A stretch of DNA of 64,000 bases from Nesterenkonia muleiensis (GCF_003600155.1 NZ_QWLD01000040.1:248001-312000), one strand, 5' to 3'. Positions 37,166 to 46,115 are shown, counted from the first letter of the stretch. Notes: generated by a model not told the origin, from the letters alone. A program made the numbers and translations.

Positions 37166-38841
37166 GTGTACGCCGTCTGATCGGCATGGAGACCGAGTAC
37201 GGGATCCATGCCCCTGCCAACCCGCGGGCCAGCCACGTGGCACTGTCGATCGAGCTGGTCAACGCCTATGCCGCCCATGTCACCGAAACCGGGGGAGCGG
37301 TGGCCGGCACCGAATGGGACTATCAGTCCGAGTCCCCGCTGGTGGACGCCCGGGGGTGGGTGCTGCCGCGATCCTCAGCGCATCCCAGCCAGCTCACCGA
37401 TACCCCGGAGGCGCTGGTGGATGCCCTGGGCAATGTCTCCGGCGGCGATCCCAGCCCGGCAGACACCGCAGAAAGCGGCTTCAACCCGCCTGGCTCTGCG
37501 CATTGGCGCGGGGACTTCTTCGAGCTCCAGGCCGGACAGCCTCAGCTGCTGATGAATCTGGTGCTAGGCAACGGGGCGAGGTTCTACGTCGACCACGCTC
37601 ATCCGGAGTATTCGGCGCCAGAGACCCTGGGTGCCAAACGTGCCGTGCTCTACGACGTCGCCGGCGACGTCGTCGCCCGTGCGGCCGCGCAGCGGCTGTC
37701 CCGGGAGCCGGGGGCGCCGGAGCTGCTGCTGTACAAGAACAACACCGACAACAAATCCGTCTCCTACGGTGCCCATGAGAACTATCTGGTGCCGCGATCG
37801 GTTCCGTTCGACGATCTTGTCGCGGGGCTGCTGCCCTTCTTCGTCACCCGGCAGGTGCTCTGCGGCGCCGGGCGGGTCGGCATCGGGCAGCGGGGCCAGA
37901 GCAGCGGGTTCCAGATCTCCCAGCGGGCGGACTTCTTCGAGGAGCAGGTCGGGCTGGAGACCACGGTGCGCCGGCCCATCATCAACACCAGGGACGAGCC
38001 GCATGCGCACTTCGACACCTGGCGCCGGCTGCATGTGATCATCGGTGACGCCAATATGAGCGAATACTCCGCCTGGCTGCGAGTCGGCACCACGGCCCTG
38101 GTGCTGGACCTGATCGAATCCGGCTCGGCTCCGCAGATCAGGCTCACCGACCCGGTGCAGGCCCTGAAGGCCATCTCCCACGATCCCACCCTGACCCAGA
38201 GAGTCTCCACAGACCGTGGTCCCATGACCGCCCTGGAGATCCAGCAGCAGTACCTGCAGGCGGCGACCGCCCATGCCCGCACCGTCCACGCCCCCGGGCT
38301 CCCCCATGCGGCCCCGGACACTGAGACCGCTGAGGTGATCGAGGCGTGGCACCAGCTGCTGAACGACCTCGCTGAGGACCTCAGCCTGGCCGCCGACCGG
38401 GTGGACTGGGTCTCCAAGCTCCAGCTGCTGGAGTCCTACCGCCGCCGGGACAGCTTGGATTGGGACTCGCCGACGCTGGGCATGATCGACCTGCAGTACC
38501 ACGATCTGCGGCCGGAGAAGGGCCTGTACTACAAGCTGGCCAGGGCCGGGCGGATGCGCCGGCTGTTCACCGATGAGCAGGTCGCCTGGGCCGCCGAGCA
38601 TCCTCCGGAGGAGACCCGGGCCTGGCTGCGCGGCCAGTTGGTCACACAGCATGCTCAGGCAGTGGTGGGTGCCTCGTGGGATCAGGTGCTGCTGCGTCCC
38701 GATGAAGTCTCTCCACCGGTCAGGCTGCACCTGCCCGATCCCTATGCTGCCACCCGGGTCAAGGCCGAGCCGGTTCTGGAGAGCGCCGCAGATACTGCCG
38801 AGCTGGTGGAGGGCCTGCAGTACATGCTGGGCCAGCGGTAG
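37162..38841 (+). CDS. dop: Pup deamidase/depupylase
   Basis: Dop deamidates the C-terminal Gln of Pup to Glu and removes Pup from tagged proteins. It is related to glutamine synthetase. The product is 559 residues, starting MSVRRLIGMETEYGI. It has the Dop-specific inserted loop (about residues 55-95, between the SPLVDARGWVLPRSS region and GSAHWRGDFFE), which PafA lacks. Shared core motifs include NGARFYVDHAHPEYSAPE, NNTDNKSVSYGAHENYL, and RPIINTRDEPHA. GTG 37162 overlaps the arc stop (GTGA), which indicates translational coupling. Confidence 0.95.
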   Translation: MSVRRLIGMETEYGIHAPANPRASHVALSIELVNAYAAHVTETGGAVAGTEWDYQSESPLVDARGWVLPRSSAHPSQLTDTPEALVDALGNVSGGDPSPADTAESGFNPPGSAHWRGDFFELQAGQPQLLMNLVLGNGARFYVDHAHPEYSAPETLGAKRAVLYDVAGDVVARAAAQRLSREPGAPELLLYKNNTDNKSVSYGAHENYLVPRSVPFDDLVAGLLPFFVTRQVLCGAGRVGIGQRGQSSGFQISQRADFFEEQVGLETTVRRPIINTRDEPHAHFDTWRRLHVIIGDANMSEYSAWLRVGTTALVLDLIESGSAPQIRLTDPVQALKAISHDPTLTQRVSTDRGPMTALEIQQQYLQAATAHARTVHAPGLPHAAPDTETAEVIEAWHQLLNDLAEDLSLAADRVDWVSKLQLLESYRRRDSLDWDSPTLGMIDLQYHDLRPEKGLYYKLARAGRMRRLFTDEQVAWAAEHPPEETRAWLRGQLVTQHAQAVVGASWDQVLLRPDEVSPPVRLHLPDPYAATRVKAEPVLESAADTAELVEGLQYMLGQR

Positions 38842-38844
38842 GAT
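38839..38844 (+). promoter_or_regulatory. Possible leaderless promoter of pup inside the dop stop
   Basis: TAGGAT, whose first three bases are the dop stop codon, ends 7 nt before the pup ATG. Confidence 0.35.
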
Positions 38845-38851
38845 GGTCTCC

Positions 38852-39055
38852 ATGTCAGCACAGCCGCAGAAGCAGCCGCACCGCCCCGGCGGGGATCAGA
38901 CGCCGGAGTCTGCGGATTCCGGCCAGGTGAAGGGAAACCCGCAGGCCTCCGAGCGCGTTGAGGAGCTCGACAGTCTCCTGGACGAGATCGACACCGTGCT
39001 GGAGGCCAATGCCGAGGAGTTCGTCAAGGGCTTCGTCCAGAAGGGCGGCCAGTAG
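38852..39055 (+). CDS. pup: Prokaryotic ubiquitin-like protein Pup (Gln form)
   Basis: Pup is the small, mostly disordered protein tag joined to lysines of target proteins. The product is 67 residues. The helix-forming core ELDSLLDEIDTVLEANAEEF binds the ARC coiled coil, and the C terminus VKGFVQKGGQ ends in GGQ, so Dop must deamidate it before PafA can attach it. ATG 38852 is chosen; ATG 38843 would add three residues. pafA starts 3 bp after the stop. In proteasome-bearing relatives prcB and prcA usually lie at this junction. Confidence 0.96.
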   Translation: MSAQPQKQPHRPGGDQTPESADSGQVKGNPQASERVEELDSLLDEIDTVLEANAEEFVKGFVQKGGQ

Positions 39056-39058
39056 GGC

Positions 39059-40549
39059 GTGGACCGACGCGTCTACGGCGTCGAAACCGAATTCGGCCTC
39101 ATTCATCACCCGGAGACCGGCCGTGGCCTGCCCCCTGATGAACTGGCCCGCTACCTGTTCCGTCCGGTGGTGGAGTTCGGACGCAGCTCCAACATCTTCA
39201 TCCCCAACGGCTCACGGCTCTACCTGGACGTCGGCTCCCACCCGGAGTACGCCACCGCCGAATGCGATGACCTGATCGACCTGATCGCCTCAGACCGTGC
39301 CGGTGAGCGGATCATGCATGACCTGGCGCAGTGGACCGAGGAGCGAATCCGGGACGACGGATTCAACGGCCAGGTCTATGTGCTGAAGAACAATGTGGAC
39401 TCAGCGGGCAACTCCTACGGCAGCCACGAGAACTATCTGATACCGCGGACCACCCACTTCCGGCGGCTCTCCGGAATTCTGCTTCCGTTCCTGGTCACCC
39501 GGCAGATCATCGCCGGAGCCGGCCGCGTCGTGCCGGCTGACCAGGAGAACGAGGCGCACTTCGCGTTCTCCCAGCGTGCTGACCACATGTGGGAGGGCAT
39601 CTCCAGCGCCACCACCAGGTCGCGGCCGATCATCAACACCCGGGACGAGCCCCACGCCGACGCCGCCGCCCACCGCAGGCTGCATGTCATTGTGGGGGAC
39701 TCCAACATGTCCTCCACCACCTCGCTGCTGCGCTACGGCGCCACAGATCTGGTGCTGCGGATGATCGAGGCCGGGGTGCCGATCGGCGACTACGAACTGG
39801 AGAACCCGATCGCGGCGATCCGCGCGATCAGCCACGACATCACCGGCCGGACCACCGTGCGCCTGCGCAGCGGCCAGGAGCTGACTGCCGCGCAGATCCA
39901 ACGGGGACTGCTGGAGAGGGTCACCAGGTTCGTCACCGAGCAAGGCTCCCACCACCGGCATGTGGAGACCATCCTGGAGCTCTGGGCGCGCACGCTGGAG
40001 GCGGTGGAGACCGGCAACCACGGCCTCATCGACCAGGACATCGACTGGGCCATCAAGAAGCGGCTGGTTCAGCAGGTCGCTGCGCGTCACGGCCTGGAGC
40101 TCAGCCACCCCCGGCTCGCACAGATCGACATGTCCTACCACGATGTCAATCCGCAGCGCGGGCTCTTCCATCTGCTGCTCACACGTGGCCTGGCCACCGA
40201 CGTCCTCTCTGAGGAGCGCATCACCCGGGCCATGACCTCCCCGCCGCCGACCCGGGCAGCAGTCCGGGGCGAGTTCCTCTCCACCGCCCGGGCCTATGGC
40301 GCTGAGTGCACGGTGGACTGGGTCCATCACAAGCTGATCGACCGGCCGTTGGAGGCGGTGATGGTCAAAGACCCTTTCGCCGCCCAGGATGAGCGCGTGG
40401 AGGCGCTGCTGGACAGACTCGGCGACCGGGGAGCCCAGCTGCGTGAGCTCAGCGGTGATGAGCGGAGCCAGAGGGGCGTCACTGTGGCGCTGACTGAAAA
40501 GTACGCATTCACCGGTGAGGCCGCACCGCCGGAGCCTCCGCTGATCTGA
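39059..40549 (+). CDS. pafA: Pup--protein ligase
   Basis: PafA activates the C-terminal glutamate of Pup with ATP and joins it to a lysine side chain of the target. The product is 496 residues. It begins MDRRVYGVETEFGL and shows GSRLYLDVGSHPEYATAE, NNVDSAGNSYGSHENYL and RPIINTRDEPHADA, the same core as Dop but without the Dop loop. The C-terminal domain that recruits Pup follows residue 400. It is about 40 residues longer than the mycobacterial enzyme, mainly at the C terminus. The GTG start at 39059 lies 3 bp after pup. Confidence 0.96.
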   Translation: MDRRVYGVETEFGLIHHPETGRGLPPDELARYLFRPVVEFGRSSNIFIPNGSRLYLDVGSHPEYATAECDDLIDLIASDRAGERIMHDLAQWTEERIRDDGFNGQVYVLKNNVDSAGNSYGSHENYLIPRTTHFRRLSGILLPFLVTRQIIAGAGRVVPADQENEAHFAFSQRADHMWEGISSATTRSRPIINTRDEPHADAAAHRRLHVIVGDSNMSSTTSLLRYGATDLVLRMIEAGVPIGDYELENPIAAIRAISHDITGRTTVRLRSGQELTAAQIQRGLLERVTRFVTEQGSHHRHVETILELWARTLEAVETGNHGLIDQDIDWAIKKRLVQQVAARHGLELSHPRLAQIDMSYHDVNPQRGLFHLLLTRGLATDVLSEERITRAMTSPPPTRAAVRGEFLSTARAYGAECTVDWVHHKLIDRPLEAVMVKDPFAAQDERVEALLDRLGDRGAQLRELSGDERSQRGVTVALTEKYAFTGEAAPPEPPLI

Positions 40550-40575
40550 CAAAGTCTGAAACAAACGAGTAGAGT
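40546..40575 (+). promoter_or_regulatory. Promoter of the FKBP lipoprotein gene
   Basis: CTGACA (40546-40551) and TAGAGT (40570-40575) are 18 bp apart, and the -10 ends 7 nt before the ATG. This is among the best promoters in the window and suggests a leaderless message. Confidence 0.6.
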
Positions 40576-40582
40576 TCCCTCG

Positions 40583-41812
40583 ATGCACATTCACCGCGCT
40601 GCCAAAGCCCCGCTGGCCCTGTCCGCCACCGCCGTCCTTCTGCTCACCGCCTGCAACGGCGACGAAGGCCTCGGCGATTCCGGAGCGCTCTCCGGGGTCG
40701 AGGTCAACCACAGCTCAGAGGGAGAAGCCCCCGAGGTCGTCATCTACGACCCGATCGAGGCCGATGAGAACTCCTCCTACGTGGTGACCCAGGGCGAGGG
40801 CGAGCAGGTCGGCTCCGACATGCTGGTTGACTATCACATGACTGCGGTGAACCCCGATGACGGAGCAGTGCAGCAGCACAGCTACGATGAGATGCTCCCT
40901 CAAACACTGCCAGTACCACTGTTGCTGCAATCAGACAATGACCTAGACCGTTTCGTGGGCGAGGCTGTCTCAGGCGAAGGGGCCACTGTCGGATCAGATG
41001 TGCTGCTGTACATGGTCGCAGATGAAGACATCGGAATGACCGAGCCGATCCTCTGGAATGTCGAGATACTCGACCAGTACCTGATTTATGCCGATGGGCA
41101 GGAGCAGGAGCAGTCCGGGGATCTGCCCCAGGTCGACTCCGAAACTGGCACTGCGCCCGAGCTCGGTGAGTACGACGCCGAGGCAGAGCCGCCCAGCGAG
41201 CTCACCAGTGAGGTGCTGATCGCCGGTGACGGCGCTGAAGTGGCCGACGATGATCACGTCATCGCCCAGTACCGCGGTTGGCGCTGGGAGGACGGGGAGA
41301 TTTTCGACCAGTCCTGGGGCGAAGATGGCGAGCCCGGGGCACCCTTCGACTTCTCGCTCACCGGTGGTGTGATCGAAGGCTGGCTGGAGGGCATCCCCGG
41401 CCACAACGTGGGCGACCGCCTCCTGCTGGTCATTCCCGAAGACCAGGCCTACGGTGAAGCGGTCAACGACGACGGCACCACTGAGACTGGTGGTCCGGGC
41501 GGCACCCTGATCTTCGCCATCGACATCCTGCGCACCATCGACAGCGAAACCATGGAGGAGCTCCAGGCCGCCCAGCAGGAGGCCCAGCAGCCTGAGATGG
41601 GTGAGATGCCCGAGGTTGACGAGGAAGAGGTCGCCGAACTGGCCGAGGAGCTCGGCGTCGGCGAGGATGAGATTGCCCAGTTTCTGATGATGGGCATCTC
41701 CCCGGACGAGCTGCGTGAGATGTTCCAGGGCGCGGAAGACGGCGCTGAGGATGAGGCTGACTCCGAGGAAGACCCGGACAGCGACGATGACACCGACGAC
41801 GAGGATGAATGA
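40583..41812 (+). CDS. FKBP-type peptidyl-prolyl isomerase lipoprotein with acidic tail
   Basis: A 409-residue exported protein. A lipoprotein signal ends in LLLTAC (Cys24). The first half (about 60-165) looks like a degenerate FKBP domain. The second (about 200-312) is a clearer FKBP domain (VIAQYRGWRWEDGEIFDQSW, cited in part; GVIEGWLEGIPGHNVGDRLLL; FAIDIL). A helical, strongly acidic tail of about 95 residues ends in DDDTDDEDE. It probably helps exported proteins fold outside the membrane. It is followed 1 bp later by a second FKBP gene. Confidence 0.88.
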   Translation: MHIHRAAKAPLALSATAVLLLTACNGDEGLGDSGALSGVEVNHSSEGEAPEVVIYDPIEADENSSYVVTQGEGEQVGSDMLVDYHMTAVNPDDGAVQQHSYDEMLPQTLPVPLLLQSDNDLDRFVGEAVSGEGATVGSDVLLYMVADEDIGMTEPILWNVEILDQYLIYADGQEQEQSGDLPQVDSETGTAPELGEYDAEAEPPSELTSEVLIAGDGAEVADDDHVIAQYRGWRWEDGEIFDQSWGEDGEPGAPFDFSLTGGVIEGWLEGIPGHNVGDRLLLVIPEDQAYGEAVNDDGTTETGGPGGTLIFAIDILRTIDSETMEELQAAQQEAQQPEMGEMPEVDEEEVAELAEELGVGEDEIAQFLMMGISPDELREMFQGAEDGAEDEADSEEDPDSDDDTDDEDE

Positions 41813-41813
41813 C

Positions 41814-42218
41814 ATGTCTTTCGGACAGCGAAGCTACGACCGCGGCCGCCCAGAGGTCGACTTTCCGGGAGAGACTCCGCCGGAGGAACTGGTGATCGAG
41901 GAGATCATCCCCGGGTCCGGACCGGAGGTGGCCCCCGGTGACGCCATCTCCTGCCACTATGTCGGTGTCTCCTGGTCCACCGGCGAGGAGTTCGACGCCT
42001 CCTGGAACCGCGGAGCGCCGCTGGACTTCACCGCAGGCATCGGCCAGGTCATCCAGGGCTGGGACCAAGGGCTGATCGGCATGAAGGAAGGTGCCCGCCG
42101 GCGTCTGGAGATTCCCCCGCATCTGGCCTACGGCGAAGCCGGGGCCGGTGGCGCCATCGGGCCCCATGAGACCCTCATCTTCGTGGTGGACTTGGTGAAG
42201 GTCAACAAGACCGACTGA
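41814..42218 (+). CDS. FKBP-type peptidyl-prolyl cis-trans isomerase
   Basis: A cytoplasmic single-domain FKBP of 134 residues. YVGVSWSTGEEFDASW, VIQGWDQGLIGMKEGARRRLEIP and LAYGEAGAGGAIGPHETLIFVVDL form the standard active-site pattern. The ATG at 41814 starts 1 bp after the stop of the lipoprotein FKBP; the longer frame from 41715 lies in that gene's acidic tail in another frame. An FKBP here, after pafA and before pafBC, is typical of Micrococcales. Confidence 0.94.
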   Translation: MSFGQRSYDRGRPEVDFPGETPPEELVIEEIIPGSGPEVAPGDAISCHYVGVSWSTGEEFDASWNRGAPLDFTAGIGQVIQGWDQGLIGMKEGARRRLEIPPHLAYGEAGAGGAIGPHETLIFVVDLVKVNKTD

Positions 42219-42230
42219 TCGCTGAGGCCT

Positions 42231-44174
42231 ATGCAGCATCACGAGGGGGATACCGATCAGCAGCCGCGGCAGACTGCAGCGGCTGAGGACGGTGTGGTGC
42301 GGGCACTCTCCATGGCCAACGCCCTGCTGAACCATCCAGGTGGGCTGAGCCGGGAGCAGATCTTCGACAAGGTTGAGCTCTACCGTGCCCGTCGCGATGA
42401 GCGGGACCGGCTCACCGGGGTTCAGCGGAAACGGGCCGACGCGGCTCTGGAGAAGCTCTTCGGCCATGACAAAGCGCACCTGCGCAGCTGCGGCATCGCA
42501 CTGAGCGAACCCAGCTCTGAGGACGACTACCGGTACCGGATCGACAGGCGCCAGTACGGACTGCCGGACCTTCAGCTCACCGCTGACGAGCATATGGCCC
42601 TCCACCGCGCCCAGCTGCTGTTCGCCCATCACCACATCGCCGGACTGCAGCACGCACTGTGGGCCATCAACCCCGACTACCAGGATGTCGTCTCCCCCCT
42701 GGCCCCCCGAGCCCTGCAGGCATCCATCGGCTCGGAGGCGGAGCTCTCCCATCTGATCGACGTCGCCACCATCGGCACTCGCATCCCGGTGACCTTCCGC
42801 TACACCGGAAGAGGCCGGTCCGGGGCTGAGACCAGGCGTGTGGTTCCGCTGGCCACTGGCGCCCAGGGCCACTGGTATCTCATCGCCCATGACCTGGACC
42901 GGGACCAGCAGCGGCTTTTCCGCCTGGACCGGGTGACTGGTTCGATCACGGCGCTGCCGGCGGCCACACTGACCGAGGCGGAGGCTGAGGTGGTGGGACA
43001 GATTGCTTCTGAGAGGCTCTACGCGCAGCTGGATGTGTCTGCGGTCCTGGAGCCGACTGAGCGACAGTTCGCGGAGCGGGAGCTGCTCTGCGGCGCCCTG
43101 CGTGCGCACCAGGGACCGGCTCCGCAGACGCTGCCCAAGCTCACAGATCCACCCGGCGGGCTGCGGAAGGATGACGCGGCGGCCAAAACCGAACGTGTGG
43201 TCAATATGATAGCCCTGCTGCTGGCCGGCGGGGGAGTCCGACCCAGCCAGTTGCTGGTGAAGTATGCGATCACTGAGGAGCAGCTGCTGCGTGATCTGCT
43301 CAGCATCAGCCTGGTCAACACCCACGGGTTCCCAGACACCCTCGATGTACAGCCCTTCCCTCCGCTGAACGATGAGCAGTTCGTCTCCGAGTACCTCACC
43401 GCCGATGAGCCGATTGTGCTGCACCCCGGCAGCGGAGTCCTGGACAAGCCGGTCTCGCTGACCAAACCCGGGGCGCTGAGCCTGATGATCGCGCTGAAAG
43501 CTCTCATCGAGGTCTGCCCTGCGGCTGATGAGCATATTGCCCGGGCTGCGGAGAACCTTCAGCAGAAGATTCTAGGTATTGTGCCGAGGTCCATCGCGCA
43601 GGCGGCTATGTCCATGTCCTTGTCCCGCGCCTCTGCCGACGGGCCCCTTCTGCAGACTGCCGGCGAGGCCATGGACGCGGGATATGCGTTGGATCTGGAG
43701 TATGCCGATGCGTCCGGGCGGTATAGCAGCAGGACCATCGAGCCGGTCCAGATCGTCTACGACGGCCCGCATACCTATCTGCGTGCCTGGTGCCGTCACG
43801 CCGAGGGGGAGCGGTTCTTCCGCCTCAGCCGGATCCTGCGCATGACCGCGCTGCCGCAGGCGGCCCAGGGTGCCGAGGCCGCTGCCCTTGATCTCAGCCA
43901 GAGTCCCCGGCCCCAGGTGCCGGTGACCGCTGAGTCAGTGCCGGTGGTGCTGCGATTCGCACCCTGTGCCGCCGCCCAGGCCGTCATGTACAGCCCGGTC
44001 AAGCAGCACACCGACAAACAGACCGGGACGCGGACCATCTCCACGCATTTCGCCACTCAGGAGGCCGCCGTGCGGGTGTGCCTGGAGGCAGGGGGAGACA
44101 TCGAGGTCATCCGTCCTGCGGAGCTTCGTGAGGAAGTACGACGCCGTGCCGAAGATGCGCTGGCGCCGTCGTGA
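42231..44174 (+). CDS. pafBC: PafB-PafC fusion, WYL-domain DNA-damage regulator
   Basis: PafB and PafC usually form a heterodimer that switches on DNA-repair genes independently of LexA. Here both are one 647-residue chain. The first half has a winged helix (about 20-90) and a WYL domain (about 165-235, with HWYLIAHDLDRDQQRLFRLDRV). The second begins near residue 320 (KTERVVNMIALLLAGGGV) and has its own WYL domain (about 480-560, with TYLRAWCRHAEGERFFRLSRI). A natural fusion of this kind is known from Arthrobacter. The ATG at 42231 starts 12 bp after the FKBP gene. tatA follows. Confidence 0.93.
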   Translation: MQHHEGDTDQQPRQTAAAEDGVVRALSMANALLNHPGGLSREQIFDKVELYRARRDERDRLTGVQRKRADAALEKLFGHDKAHLRSCGIALSEPSSEDDYRYRIDRRQYGLPDLQLTADEHMALHRAQLLFAHHHIAGLQHALWAINPDYQDVVSPLAPRALQASIGSEAELSHLIDVATIGTRIPVTFRYTGRGRSGAETRRVVPLATGAQGHWYLIAHDLDRDQQRLFRLDRVTGSITALPAATLTEAEAEVVGQIASERLYAQLDVSAVLEPTERQFAERELLCGALRAHQGPAPQTLPKLTDPPGGLRKDDAAAKTERVVNMIALLLAGGGVRPSQLLVKYAITEEQLLRDLLSISLVNTHGFPDTLDVQPFPPLNDEQFVSEYLTADEPIVLHPGSGVLDKPVSLTKPGALSLMIALKALIEVCPAADEHIARAAENLQQKILGIVPRSIAQAAMSMSLSRASADGPLLQTAGEAMDAGYALDLEYADASGRYSSRTIEPVQIVYDGPHTYLRAWCRHAEGERFFRLSRILRMTALPQAAQGAEAAALDLSQSPRPQVPVTAESVPVVLRFAPCAAAQAVMYSPVKQHTDKQTGTRTISTHFATQEAAVRVCLEAGGDIEVIRPAELREEVRRRAEDALAPS

Positions 44175-44226
44175 AGCATCCAGGGGAGTCCATTAGACTT
44201 GACCGGAAGAGGAAAGGAACCTGTTC

Positions 44227-44481
44227 ATGAACATTTCCGGCTGGCAGTGGCTGATTCTGCTGCTCATTGTCCTGCTGCTCTTCGGCGCCACCCGCCTGCC
44301 TAAGCTTGCTCGTTCGATGGGGGAGTCTGCGAGGATCTTCAGGTCCGAGGTCAGGACTACGCAGGAGGAAGATCAGGAGGCCGGCGACGACGCCTCCGCC
44401 GAGCCTTCTGCCGTAGAGGGCAAGGTCATCGACCCTACGGCCGATGTGCACAAGAGTCGCGGACGCCGCGACCACTCCTGA
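44227..44481 (+). CDS. tatA: Twin-arginine translocase subunit TatA
   Basis: TatA forms the size-variable pore for export of folded proteins. The product is 84 residues: one N-terminal membrane helix (about 5-21, WLILLLIVLLLFG), the amphipathic helix TRLPKLARSMGESARIFRSE, and a charged tail. AGAGGAAAGGAA lies before the ATG, and TAGACT at about 44195 may be a -10 element. tatC follows at once. Confidence 0.95.
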   Translation: MNISGWQWLILLLIVLLLFGATRLPKLARSMGESARIFRSEVRTTQEEDQEAGDDASAEPSAVEGKVIDPTADVHKSRGRRDHS

Positions 44482-44482
44482 G

Positions 44483-45283
44483 GTGCCCGGGTCCAAACGC
44501 GCCAAGCGCGATGCCGAGGGGCGGATGCCGCTGCGGGAGCATCTTCGCGAACTGCGACGCAGGCTGCTGGTCTCCGGTGCCGGGATCGTGCTGGGGGCAG
44601 TGGCCGGGTTCTTCCTCTACGACTGGCTCTTCGCCTCCTTGGCCGAACCGGTGCTGGAGTTCGGATCAGGTGACGAGACCAGACTGACGGCGATCGCATT
44701 CAACGCGGTGGGGCAGCCACTGGACATGCTGATCCGGCTCTCACTGTTCGTGGGCCTGGTGATATCCTCTCCGGTCTGGCTCTACCAGATCTGGGCCTTC
44801 ATCATGCCGGGGCTGAAGAAGAAGGAAAAGCGGTACGCGATCGCCTTCATCGCCGTCAGCGTTCCGCTGTTCCTGGCCGGGATCGCGATGGCCTATACAC
44901 TGCTGCCGCGGGCCATCGAGTTCTTCTTCCAACTCAACCCTGAGGGCACTGCCAACGTCATCGACCCCAGCATCTACTTCACTTTTGTGCTCCATCTGTT
45001 CTTAGCCTGCGGGATCGCTATGGTGATCCCGGTGATTCTGGTGGGCATCAACATGATGGGGATCATCAGTGGCCGCCAGATCCTCAACTCCTGGCGCGGG
45101 GTGGTGATGCTGATCGCGGTGATGTCCGCTCTGGCGGCCCCCGGAGGTGAGGCGGTCACCATGTTCTTCATCATGATTCCGCTGACCCTGCTCTTCGCGG
45201 TGGCGATAGGGCTCTGCCTGCTCAACGACAGGCGGCGTGAGAAGCGGGAGCGGGAGACCCTCAGGCCTGGCGCGTCAGCCTGA
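44483..45283 (+). CDS. tatC: Twin-arginine translocase subunit TatC
   Basis: TatC binds twin-arginine signal peptides. The protein is 266 residues from GTG 44483 and has six membrane helices. EGRMPLREHLRELRRRLL is the hallmark N-terminal motif, and the conserved segment FIMPGLKKKEKRYA follows the second helix. ATG 44444, which overlaps tatA, is an alternative start. The last 23 bp overlap the 3' end of the transglutaminase gene on the other strand, so the two genes are convergent. Confidence 0.94.
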   Translation: MPGSKRAKRDAEGRMPLREHLRELRRRLLVSGAGIVLGAVAGFFLYDWLFASLAEPVLEFGSGDETRLTAIAFNAVGQPLDMLIRLSLFVGLVISSPVWLYQIWAFIMPGLKKKEKRYAIAFIAVSVPLFLAGIAMAYTLLPRAIEFFFQLNPEGTANVIDPSIYFTFVLHLFLACGIAMVIPVILVGINMMGIISGRQILNSWRGVVMLIAVMSALAAPGGEAVTMFFIMIPLTLLFAVAIGLCLLNDRRREKRERETLRPGASA

Positions 45284-46115
45284 CATCCACGTTCAGGACG
45301 GTCTCCGGGGTGCCGCCGGAGAGGATCCCCTTGAACGGGGTCACATCGGCGTAGTCCCTGCCGCGGGTCACCAGAATGTGATGATCACCGGCGGGCTGAT
45401 GATTGGTGGGGTCCCAGGAGTGCCAGCGGCCGTCCCACCATTCCAGCCAGGCATGGGACTGTCCCGCTACCTCGGTGCCGATGGCAGTCTCCGGGTCCGG
45501 ATGGATGTACCCGGAGACATAGCGGGCGGGAATTCCCAAGGTGCGCAGCGCTCCGATGGCCACATGGGAGAGGTCCTGGCAGACGCCTTTGCGTTCGGCG
45601 AAGGACGCCTCGGCGTTGTAGTGCACTCCAGTGGTGCCAGGCTGGTACTCCATCTGCTCGCGCAGCCAGGCGAAGAGGGCCAGGGCCGTCTGGTTCGGGG
45701 TGTTCCCGGCGGAGATCTCCGCAGCGGCATCAGTGAGCTCCTGACCCGGTACAGAGAGCTTGGACTGGGGCAGATAGTCGCTGAACTCCTCGAGGTTCTC
45801 AGCAAGCGCGAGCTGATCCCAGTCCAGCAGGTCCTCCGGGGCATGCTGCTTCTCAGCGCGGTGGACCTCCACCAAGGCCTGTGCCGTGACCGTCAGGGTC
45901 TCGTGCCAGGAGTGCAGGTCGAAGGTGTGCACTTTGGTTCCCCAGTAGTCCCGGTAGTGCGAGAGTGTGGTGGCGTAGGGCGAGATCTTCAGATCCGTCT
46001 CCAGCACCACCTGGGCGGCATCGGTCTGCGGGGTCATCCGCGCCTCGTTGTAGGAGACCGACACCGGTGCTCCGTACTGGTAGTCGGTGGTGTGAACCAC
46101 GTGCAACCGCGTCAT
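45261..46115 (-). CDS. Transglutaminase-like protein (bacterial N-terminal beta-region type)
   Basis: A 284-residue papain-fold protein. The N-terminal 'bacterial transglutaminase-like' region (TTDYQYGAPVSVSYNEARMTP) is followed by the catalytic triad: Cys in ERKGVCQDLSH, His in GQSHAWLEWW, Asp in SWDPTN. It may cleave or form amide bonds. ATG 46115 overlaps the alpha-E stop by 4 bp. The triad order CP ATP-grasp / alpha-E / transglutaminase is widespread in bacteria, and comparative genomics has proposed a peptide-synthesis role. No product is known. Confidence 0.9.
   Translation of the reverse strand: MTRLHVVHTTDYQYGAPVSVSYNEARMTPQTDAAQVVLETDLKISPYATTLSHYRDYWGTKVHTFDLHSWHETLTVTAQALVEVHRAEKQHAPEDLLDWDQLALAENLEEFSDYLPQSKLSVPGQELTDAAAEISAGNTPNQTALALFAWLREQMEYQPGTTGVHYNAEASFAERKGVCQDLSHVAIGALRTLGIPARYVSGYIHPDPETAIGTEVAGQSHAWLEWWDGRWHSWDPTNHQPAGDHHILVTRGRDYADVTPFKGILSGGTPETVLNVDVRLTRQA

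Noticed and set aside
37008-37778. A plus-strand frame overlapping arc and dop that might hide a proteasome subunit
   Set aside because: No proteasome N-terminal Thr motif or family pattern is present; it is an out-of-frame shadow of dop.
41463-43535. A 690-codon minus-strand frame opposite the FKBP and pafBC genes
   Set aside because: It is antisense to three well-supported genes and has no recognisable motif.
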